The position numbers and the translations under genes are program-made. A stretch of 64,000 nucleotides of DNA from Flavobacterium aquiphilum (GTDB lineage: Bacteria; Bacteroidota; Bacteroidia; Flavobacteriales; Flavobacteriaceae), in contig NZ_CP114288.1 of the NCBI RefSeq assembly GCF_027111335.1, positions 1,054,001 to 1,118,000 on the forward strand, read 5' to 3'. The notes under the pieces were generated by a model. It saw only the letters and a list, made by a program, of their open reading frames with translations. It searched no databases and was not told the DNA's origin. Shown piece by piece: positions 36,132 to 42,789 of this stretch (the stretch's first letter is position 1; each line of letters begins with the position of its first letter).

Positions 36132-37276
36132 GCTGTTCTTAAATTTAAAGACTTCACGTAAAGCTCATTCATCGCTGACAAAACAGCTTCTTCGTTGCCT
36201 CCTTTCATCAAATAGTCACGAACTACGTCACCGGCATGATCCTGAAAATACATATGTCCTGAATATCTTGGTCTAAGGAAAGCTCTTTCCAAAGCTGGCA
36301 AAGTATTAATGAAATAGTTGTGTGTTATTCCGTTGATGCGCTCATTTTTCCAAGCCTGAAGATGCCCTGGCTGCCCGCCATTGTCGGCAAAAATATTTTG
36401 CTGTACTTGAGACGATCCAGTGAATTCGGCATATTTTATTGCTTCAGGAATGTGTTGGCTAAATGTAGAAACAGCTAATCCGGTTCCTCCCAAAGAGCTG
36501 ATCATAGGTTGGTCATTCAATTTTACCAAGTCATAAAAATGAAGCAGGTTTTTACTGTAACCCGTTCTGGAATAATTAGAATATCCGTAAGCGAAAGGGC
36601 AGTAGGCAATTTCATCAGTGTTGACCATAGCTTCATACACCTGAATTGGATTTCGGTTAAAGTTAGCCGGATCGATAAGTTGTGCCAATTCTCGGAACAT
36701 TTGCAAAGCTTTCTTTCCAGTTTCTACAGAAATCACTTTTTCTTCTGATTGAAACGGAGCTTCGCCCAAACTGCAGCAATACATATAAAAGCTCATCAAT
36801 ACATCAACCGGAATTCCTGCAAAAGCAACCAAACCTTTTTTGGCAAGAGCCAATAAATCGTCATAGGTTTGAGGAACTTTCAATTCCTGTTTTTCCAAAA
36901 TATCCAATCGGGCTGCTGCTACCGGAGTTGCTGCATCAATAGGCAATGCCCATAATTTATCGTGAAATACGTAACTTCCGTAAGAACGTCCAACGGTATT
37001 AATTTCCTGGTCTTTTATATATTCTGAAGAAAGATAATCTGATAAAGGAAGAATTACATTGCTGTTTGCGCCAAAACCCGTCCAAGGGTGATCAATAACA
37101 AGCAAGTCAAATCTTTTGGCTAAGTCTTCGATGGAAGCATCTGCAAATTCCTGTAAACTTCTTTTTTCCCAACTGATTTCGATTCCGGGATTAAGCTCGG
37201 TAAAACGTTGTGCAGTTGCAACCATTGGCAGTAAACCTCTAGTGTGATTCCACGTTATGCCCTTTAGTTTTGTCAT
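36128..37276 (-). CDS. Solute-binding-protein-like protein without signal peptide (first copy)
   Basis: 382 residues, first gene of the minus-strand operon. It reads as a family 1 ABC sugar-binding protein: LPMVATAQRFTELNPGIEISW, LLVIDHPWTGFGA, WALPIDAATPVAAARLDILE, VPQTYDDLLALAKKG, IAYCPFAYGYSNYSR and GGTGLAVSTFSQHIPEAIKYAEF. The first residues (MTKLKGITWNHTRG) correspond to the start of the mature domain of exported homologues. Codons upstream of the ATG encode only Lys/Asn-rich sequence, not a signal peptide. It is thus predicted to stay in the cytoplasm. It shares a divergent control region with GH105 and overlaps the next gene by 4 bases. Confidence 0.85.
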   Translation of the reverse strand: MTKLKGITWNHTRGLLPMVATAQRFTELNPGIEISWEKRSLQEFADASIEDLAKRFDLLVIDHPWTGFGANSNVILPLSDYLSSEYIKDQEINTVGRSYGSYVFHDKLWALPIDAATPVAAARLDILEKQELKVPQTYDDLLALAKKGLVAFAGIPVDVLMSFYMYCCSLGEAPFQSEEKVISVETGKKALQMFRELAQLIDPANFNRNPIQVYEAMVNTDEIAYCPFAYGYSNYSRTGYSKNLLHFYDLVKLNDQPMISSLGGTGLAVSTFSQHIPEAIKYAEFTGSSQVQQNIFADNGGQPGHLQAWKNERINGITHNYFINTLPALERAFLRPRYSGHMYFQDHAGDVVRDYLMKGGNEEAVLSAMNELYVKSLNLRTA

Positions 37277-37340
37277 TTTTTTATAATTATAAAGGTTGGT
37301 CTTTTTGTTAAAAAAATAATAAATGTAAAAAATACAATTA

Positions 37341-37402
37341 CAAATGTATTGATTAAGTTTGGAATATTGATATTTAAAATTACATTTGTGTAATCGATTA
37401 CA
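37341..37402. promoter_or_regulatory. Divergent promoter region with LacI-type operator
   Basis: Plus strand: TTTG at 37358-37361, a 19-base spacer and TACATTTG at 37381-37388 form a complete flavobacterial promoter for GH105. Immediately after it, TGTAATCGATTACA at 37389-37402 is a perfect 14-bp palindrome with the central CG of LacI-family operators; it would cover the transcription start. Minus strand: CAAATGTA at 37341-37348 is a mirror TACATTTG element for the operon at 37276, although no TTG is found at the expected distance. No LacI-type regulator gene is in the window. Confidence 0.7.
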
Positions 37403-37471
37403 TTATTTTGAATTTTGTGTCGGAAATTCCAGCTAAAAGAGAACGATTTAATAATATTATTTGGAGTAAGG

Positions 37472-38698
37472 ATGAATAAAAAGTCAAAAATAAATTTATT
37501 ATTAAGCATAAGTTTTATGCTTATCTTGTTAGTATTCAGTGCTAAGTCTATGGCTCAGACAGGAACTGAAAGCAAAGCAAAAAATGAAATTTCAGCAAAA
37601 TTGAAATGGTCGGAACGAATGGCTTTAACCCTAATGCAGCGTCATCCGCAATCGTATATGATTGATGATGCCAAAGTCGCTCACTGGAGCTATGTTCACG
37701 GTTTGGTCATGTACGCTTTTCAGGAATTGGATAAGCAAAAAAAGAACGGAAAATACGAAGCTTACGTTAAACAATATGCCGATGAATTGATTGACGCCGA
37801 CGGAAATATTAAAACCTTTAAAGTTGAATCTTTTAATATAGACAATATTCCCGGGGGGAGAATTTTGTTTGATTTGTACGCGAAGACAAAAGACAAACGT
37901 TATTTAACAGCGATGCAAACACTCCGCAAACAATTGGAAGAACAACCAAGAACTCCAAGCGGAGGATTTTGGCACAAAAAAATATACCCAAACCAAATGT
38001 GGTTGGACGGTTTGTATATGGGTGAGCCTTTTTACGCACAATACACTACTACTTTTGAAAAAGGAGCAAAATTAAATGACATTGCTAAACAATTCGAACT
38101 GATTCAACTTCATGCTACCGATAAAAAAACAGGACTGTTGTATCATGCTTGGGACGAAAGCAAACAAATGCCTTGGGCAAATAAAGAAACAGGTAACTCT
38201 CCAAACTTTTGGTCAAGATCAATTGGTTGGTACGTTATGGCTTTGGTTGATGCCTTGGACTATTTTCCTAAGAATCACCCAAAACGTAAAGAATTGATTG
38301 GGTATTTGAATAACATTTCAAATGCTTTGATTAAATTTCAGGATAAATCAGGTATGTGGTACCAAGTTACCGATATGGGAGGCAGAGAAGGAAATTATTT
38401 GGAATCTTCAGGAACTTCTATGTTTGCTTACGCTTTCGCAAAAGGTGTAAACAAGGGTTATTTGCCAAAAGAATTTAAAAATGCAGCGAACAAAGCTTTT
38501 GACGGTTTGACTACCCAATCGATGAAAATTGATGCTAATGGAGAAATAGAATTAACAAATGCTTGTGCCGTGGCAGGTCTTGGAGGAACTCCGTACAGAG
38601 ATGGTTCGTATGAATATTACATAAACGAGAAAAAGAAAAATAATGATCCAAAAGCGACAGGCCCTTTTATTTTGGCTGCTTTGGAGTTGGGTAGATAA
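37472..38698 (+). CDS. GH105 unsaturated rhamnogalacturonyl (glucuronyl) hydrolase
   Basis: 408 residues from the ATG at 37472, preceded by GGAGTAAGG; an in-frame TTG at 37415 lies within the predicted 5' leader. The signal peptide is MNKKSKINLLLSISFMLILL followed by VFSAKSMAQ. The (alpha/alpha)6 domain has KVAHWSYVHGLVMYAFQELD, GGFWHKKIYPNQMWLDGLYMGEPF with Asp179 in the WLDGLYMG motif expected for the catalytic acid, WSRSIGWYVMALVDALDYFP and the C-terminal GTPYRDGSYEYYI. GH105 enzymes remove 4,5-unsaturated uronic acids left by polysaccharide lyases acting on rhamnogalacturonan or ulvan. No lyase gene is in the window. The gene is the first of the plus-strand catabolic operon. Confidence 0.92.
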   Translation: MNKKSKINLLLSISFMLILLVFSAKSMAQTGTESKAKNEISAKLKWSERMALTLMQRHPQSYMIDDAKVAHWSYVHGLVMYAFQELDKQKKNGKYEAYVKQYADELIDADGNIKTFKVESFNIDNIPGGRILFDLYAKTKDKRYLTAMQTLRKQLEEQPRTPSGGFWHKKIYPNQMWLDGLYMGEPFYAQYTTTFEKGAKLNDIAKQFELIQLHATDKKTGLLYHAWDESKQMPWANKETGNSPNFWSRSIGWYVMALVDALDYFPKNHPKRKELIGYLNNISNALIKFQDKSGMWYQVTDMGGREGNYLESSGTSMFAYAFAKGVNKGYLPKEFKNAANKAFDGLTTQSMKIDANGEIELTNACAVAGLGGTPYRDGSYEYYINEKKKNNDPKATGPFILAALELGR

Positions 38699-38704
38699 AA
38701 AGTC

Positions 38705-38773
38705 GCTAAGATTCTAAGATGCTGAGTTACTAAGAGAAAAAACTTAGAAGCTTAGCAACTTAGAAACTCAGCA
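38705..38773. repeat. CTAAG/CTTAG inverted repeat block
   Basis: Three CTAAG (38706, 38714, 38730) are followed by three CTTAG (38743, 38751, 38759). TGCTGAGTT (38720-38728) pairs with AACTCAGCA (38765-38773). It lies between GH105 and the FAH gene and may act as an RNA processing or attenuation hairpin. Confidence 0.6.
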
Positions 38774-38801
38774 CCTAAATAATAACTAAAAATATATAGA
38801 A

Positions 38802-39656
38802 ATGAAACTAATACGTTTTGGAGAAATCGGAAAAGAAAAACCAGGTGTTTTAATTGGAGAAAAGAGATTTGATGTTTCGTCAATTGTAACCGATTATAAT
38901 GAAGCATTTTTTGAAAATGACGGATTGGAGAAATTAAAAAATGCATTGGAACTTAATCCAGCTTTGCCTGAAGTTGATGCTTCTGTTCGTTTGGGATCTC
39001 CGGTTGCAAGACCATCAAAAATCATTTGCATTGGATTAAACTATGTAGATCACTGTCACGAAACAAACGCTCCGATTCCGACTGAACCAATTATCTTTTT
39101 CAAATCGACTACCGCTTTGTGTGGACCAAACGATAATGTTATCATTCCAAAAAACAGTCAAAAAACAGACTGGGAAATTGAGTTGGCTTTTGTTATTGGC
39201 AAAAAAGCAAGCTATGTAGAAGAAGCAGAAGCTTTGGATTATGTAGCGGGATATTGTTTGCACAATGATTACAGCGAAAGAGCTTTTCAGATCGAAATGG
39301 GCGGACAATGGGCAAAAGGGAAAGGTTGTGACACATTTGCTCCTCTTGGACCCTTTTTGGCAACACAAGATGAAATTGCCGATGTAAACAATTTGTCAAT
39401 GTGGTTGACTGTAAACGGTAAAACTTTCCAAAACAGTAATACTTCCAACTTGGTTTTCAAAATCCCATTTTTGGTGCATTATTTAAGTCAATTTATGACT
39501 TTGCTTCCAGGTGACGTAATCAGTACAGGAACGCCTCCGGGAGTTGGATTGGGAATTAAACCGGAACCAATTTTTATGAAAGCAGGAGATGTAGTTGAAT
39601 TAGGAATGGAAGGTTTAGGAAGCAGCAAACAATTGGCAGTAGCCTATCAAAAATAA
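38802..39656 (+). CDS. Fumarylacetoacetate hydrolase family protein (2,4-diketo-3-deoxy-L-fuconate hydrolase-like)
   Basis: 284 residues. Landmarks: SKIICIGLNYVDHCHETNA, metal-ligand region TDWEIELAFVIGKKA (two Glu), GYCLHNDYSERAFQIE (Asp ligand), GKGCDTFAPLGPFL and LLPGDVISTGTPPGVGLG. FAH-family members of this subgroup hydrolyse 2,4-diketo-3-deoxy sugar acids (to pyruvate and lactate in L-fucose and L-rhamnose oxidation) or are ureidoglycolate lyase-like. The lactonase and dehydrogenases next to it favour the sugar-acid role. It lies 17 bases before the Zn-dehydrogenase gene. Confidence 0.85.
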   Translation: MKLIRFGEIGKEKPGVLIGEKRFDVSSIVTDYNEAFFENDGLEKLKNALELNPALPEVDASVRLGSPVARPSKIICIGLNYVDHCHETNAPIPTEPIIFFKSTTALCGPNDNVIIPKNSQKTDWEIELAFVIGKKASYVEEAEALDYVAGYCLHNDYSERAFQIEMGGQWAKGKGCDTFAPLGPFLATQDEIADVNNLSMWLTVNGKTFQNSNTSNLVFKIPFLVHYLSQFMTLLPGDVISTGTPPGVGLGIKPEPIFMKAGDVVELGMEGLGSSKQLAVAYQK

Positions 39657-39673
39657 TTTTAAAAAATACAGCG

Positions 39674-40687
39674 ATGAAATATATTGTATGTGAAAAACCG
39701 CATGAGTTTAAGTTACAGGAAAAACCCATGCCAGAGCCAAAAGAGGGTGAGGTTTTATTAAAAATTAAAAGAATTGGTGTTTGCGGGACTGATATTCACG
39801 CTTACGGAGGTACGCAGCCGTATTTTGAGTATCCTAGAGTTTTGGGACACGAACTTGCAGCCGAATATATAAAAGGTAATGCCAAAGGTTTTCAACCGGG
39901 AGACAAGGTAACTTTTATTCCTTATTTTAATTGTGGCACTTGTGTGGCTTGCCGAAACGGATTGACGAATTGTTGTGCCAATATCAAAGTTTTTGGTGTT
40001 CATATTGATGGAGGAATGGCTGAATATGTGACAATTCCTGAACAGTATTTATTGCACGGTCAAGGTTTGGATTATGATGAATTGGCTTTGATTGAACCGC
40101 TTGCAATTGCTGCTCATGGAGTAAGAAGAGCCGCTGTGGGGCCAAATGATGTGGTGATGGTAATGGGAGCAGGGCCAATAGGAATTGGATTAATTCAATT
40201 TGCTAAAATTGCGGGAGCCAAAGTAATCGTTATGGATATCAACGAGTACAGATTAAACTTTTGCAAAGAACAACTTAATGCCGATGAGACCATCAATCCG
40301 CTGAATGAAGATGTAGCTCAAAGACTTGCCGAAATCACAAACGGCGATATGGCAAACGTGGTTATTGATGCGACAGGAAATAGAAATGTGATGAATAGTG
40401 CTTTCAATTATATTTCACACGGCGGTCGTTTCGTTTTGGTGGGACTTCAAAAAGGGGAATTGAGTTTCAGTCATCCTGATTTCCACAAAAGGGAATCTAC
40501 TTTAATGAGTAGCCGAAACGCAACTATTGAAGATTTTGAATACGTGATGCAATGTCTTAAGTCAGGAAAAATTGACCCTAAAAAATACATTACTCACAGA
40601 GCCGATTTTACAGATATGATCAACGAGTTTGATGGTTGGATCGACCCAAAAAACAACGTTATCAAAGCATTGATCGAATTAAATTAA
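39674..40687 (+). CDS. Zinc-dependent alcohol dehydrogenase (MDR family), sugar-type
   Basis: 337 residues. Catalytic-zinc motif IGVCGTDIHAYGG (Cys38) and RVLGHELAAEY (His-Glu). Structural-zinc cysteines lie in CGTCVACRNGLTNCC. The NAD-binding motif VMGAGPIGIGLIQFA is near residue 165. The fold is that of L-threonine/sorbitol/galactonate-type dehydrogenases. In this operon it may oxidise a 6-deoxysugar or its acid; whether it or the SDR acts first on the free sugar cannot be decided. It follows the FAH gene by 17 bases and precedes the SDR by 18. Confidence 0.9.
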   Translation: MKYIVCEKPHEFKLQEKPMPEPKEGEVLLKIKRIGVCGTDIHAYGGTQPYFEYPRVLGHELAAEYIKGNAKGFQPGDKVTFIPYFNCGTCVACRNGLTNCCANIKVFGVHIDGGMAEYVTIPEQYLLHGQGLDYDELALIEPLAIAAHGVRRAAVGPNDVVMVMGAGPIGIGLIQFAKIAGAKVIVMDINEYRLNFCKEQLNADETINPLNEDVAQRLAEITNGDMANVVIDATGNRNVMNSAFNYISHGGRFVLVGLQKGELSFSHPDFHKRESTLMSSRNATIEDFEYVMQCLKSGKIDPKKYITHRADFTDMINEFDGWIDPKNNVIKALIELN

Positions 40688-40705
40688 GCTTAAAATATAT
40701 AGATT

Positions 40706-41503
40706 ATGGATTTAAGATTAAAAGGCAAAGTTGTGGCCGTGTCGGGTTCGGCAGGGAAAGAAGGAAGTATTGGGGAAACCATCATCAAGCGATTGGCTGA
40801 TGAAGGGGCAATACCTGCACTTGTGGATCGAAACAGTAGAGGTTTCGGTTATGTTGAAGAACTTCAAAAAAGAGGTATCGATGCATTGTTTGTTCAAACG
40901 GATGTTACCAGTCCGGAAGCAATGGAAAATGCCGTAAATAAAATCGTTGAAAAATACGGAAGAATCGACGCTGTTATCAATAACGTTGGTGTAAACGACG
41001 GCGCCGGTTTGGAGTCGAGTTACGAGGAATTTATGAATTCTTTGAAACTGAATGTTGTCAGCTACTTTTTATTGGCAAAATATGCGCTTCCTTATTTGAA
41101 AGAATCAAAAGGAAATATTCTAAATATTGGTTCCAAAGTGGCTTTGACAGGTCAAGGTGGAACTTCAGGTTACGCTGCCGCAAAAGGTGGAGTTCTAGGA
41201 CTTACCAGAGAATGGGCGGTCGATTTGATTAAATACGGAATTCGTTCGAACGCCATTATCATTGCCGAAAGTTATACTCCGGCTTACGAAGATTGGATTA
41301 AAACATTACCGGATGGTGATGAGGTTTTAAAGAAAATCAACAAAAGTATTCCGTTTGAAGGCAGAATGACAAAAACAGAAGAAATTGCAGATACGGCTTT
41401 GTTCATTATTTCAGACCGTTCTTCGCACACTACAGGACAATTTGTTTTTGTTGATGGAGGTTACGTACATTTGGATCGTGCTTTAATTAGTGATGTAAAT
41501 TAG
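40706..41503 (+). CDS. Short-chain dehydrogenase/reductase, L-fucose/rhamnose pathway-like
   Basis: 265 residues. Cofactor motif VAVSGSAGKEGSIGE (an extended form of the usual TGxxxGxG), then VINNVGVNDGAG, ILNIGSKVALTGQGG (Ser) and SGYAAAKGG (Tyr-x-x-x-Lys). The C-terminal TTGQFVFVDGGYVH is typical. The two extra residues in the glycine motif are unusual but keep the glycines. Candidate reactions in deoxysugar catabolism are L-fucose/L-rhamnose 1-dehydrogenase or 2-keto-3-deoxy-L-fuconate 4-dehydrogenase. It is 7 bases before the lactonase gene. Confidence 0.85.
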   Translation: MDLRLKGKVVAVSGSAGKEGSIGETIIKRLADEGAIPALVDRNSRGFGYVEELQKRGIDALFVQTDVTSPEAMENAVNKIVEKYGRIDAVINNVGVNDGAGLESSYEEFMNSLKLNVVSYFLLAKYALPYLKESKGNILNIGSKVALTGQGGTSGYAAAKGGVLGLTREWAVDLIKYGIRSNAIIIAESYTPAYEDWIKTLPDGDEVLKKINKSIPFEGRMTKTEEIADTALFIISDRSSHTTGQFVFVDGGYVHLDRALISDVN

Positions 41504-41510
41504 TAAAACC

Positions 41511-42347
41511 ATGAACAACCGAATCGATTCTCACCAGCATTTTTGGATATTCGACCCTGTTAGAGACAGTTGGATTGACGATTCTATGCAGAAAATCCAA
41601 AGGGATTTTTTACCTGCAGATCTTCAACCATTATTGAGTGAAAATAAATTTTCGGCTTGTGTGGCCGTTCAGGCAAGTCAATCAGAAGAGGAAACTAATT
41701 TCTTATTGGACTTGGCTTCAAAAAATGATTTTATAAAAGGAGTCGTTGGTTGGGTAGATTTACGCGATGCAAATATAAATGATCGTTTAAATCATTTTTC
41801 GAACCATAAAAAGTTGAAAGGGTTCAGACATGTGGTGCAAGGTGAGGCCGATGATTTTATGTTGAGAAACGATTTTCGTAATGGAATTGCAGCATTAAAA
41901 CCATTCAATTATACCTACGACATTCTTATTTTTCACAGACAGTTGCCTGCCGCGATAGATTTGGTAAACCGTTTTCCAGATCAACCTTTTGTTATCGATC
42001 ATATTGCAAAACCGGATATAAAGTCGGGTGAAATTGCTACGTGGGAGAAGAATATGAAGGAGATTGCAAAATACGAAAACGTGATGTGTAAAATTTCAGG
42101 TATGGTTACCGAAGCCGATTGGAACAATTGGAAACCCTCTGATTTAAGACCGTATCTCGATGTGGTTTTTGAAAGTTTTTCGACAGATAAATTAATGTTC
42201 GGTTCCGACTGGCCTGTTTGTAATGTCGCTTCAAATTATGCTGAACTTGTTCAAACACTTGAAAGTTATATGACTCAATTACCAGTTCAAGAACAGAGTA
42301 AGATTTGGTTTGAAAATGCCGCTAATTTTTATAATCTTGAGTTGTAA
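41511..42347 (+). CDS. Amidohydrolase-family sugar lactonase (L-fuconolactonase-like)
   Basis: 278 residues, COG3618-type metal-dependent hydrolase. The N-terminal RIDSHQHFWIFDPVRDSWID is the hallmark of fuconolactonase/rhamnonolactonase-like proteins. LKGFRHVVQGE, PFVIDHIAKPDIKSG and LMFGSDWPVCNVASNY are the remaining family landmarks (metal and acid residues). It opens an aldonolactone such as L-fucono- or L-rhamnono-1,4-lactone. It is the last gene of the operon before a strong terminator. Confidence 0.88.
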   Translation: MNNRIDSHQHFWIFDPVRDSWIDDSMQKIQRDFLPADLQPLLSENKFSACVAVQASQSEEETNFLLDLASKNDFIKGVVGWVDLRDANINDRLNHFSNHKKLKGFRHVVQGEADDFMLRNDFRNGIAALKPFNYTYDILIFHRQLPAAIDLVNRFPDQPFVIDHIAKPDIKSGEIATWEKNMKEIAKYENVMCKISGMVTEADWNNWKPSDLRPYLDVVFESFSTDKLMFGSDWPVCNVASNYAELVQTLESYMTQLPVQEQSKIWFENAANFYNLEL

Positions 42348-42387
42348 AATACAGCGATAAAAGCAAAATATTAGATTTTTAGAAATT

Positions 42388-42448
42388 GCTTCCGGAAAAT
42401 TTTATTTGAAAAATAATGTTCAAATAAAATTTTTCGGAAGCTTTTTTT
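42388..42448 (+). terminator. Terminator after the lactonase gene
   Basis: A 23-base left arm (42388-42410, beginning GCTTCCGG) pairs with 42419-42441 with one mismatch, then TTTTTTT. This is one of the strongest terminators in the window. Confidence 0.9.
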
Positions 42449-42789
42449 ATAATCTTAAATGAAATTATTTGAAAACTTTTTCAATCAGTTTGGGTGTATC
42501 TCACTTGCTCTTCTGCATGCTTTTTGGGAGATAAAGGCCTAATTTTCTTGTAAAATCTGTGATATGATGATAAATAATGTGATCTTTTTGTTAAAAGAGC
42601 TTTTGGGAAAGGACAGTACAGGATAGTTATGTTTTTTGTATGTTTTTATTTTACAATCTGAAACTGAATACTGGATGTGTCTGATAGTGAAATTACTAGA
42701 TGCTGAAATAAGACAAATATGTCGATAGTATTGGTTGGGAATGGAAATTCCTTATAATCTATATTAAAACAAAAAAACAAAAAAAAACG
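42449..42789 (+). promoter_or_regulatory. Upstream region of rhaEW with tandem decamer motif
   Basis: This gap contains the 17-mer GGACAGTACAGGATAGT at 42611-42627, made of two 10-base units (AAGGACAGTA, CAGGATAGTT). The identical 17-mer is found at 52379-52395 before GH78 and a 14/17 match at 45369-45385 before the beta-helix gene. No convincing TAnnTTTG promoter was found between it and the ATG; an activator-dependent promoter is plausible. The rest of the gap shows nothing recognisable. Confidence 0.6.

Noticed and set aside
37415..37471. N-terminal extension of GH105 from a TTG codon
   Set aside because: It would begin right beside the LacI-type operator, inside the expected 5' leader, and bury the signal peptide.
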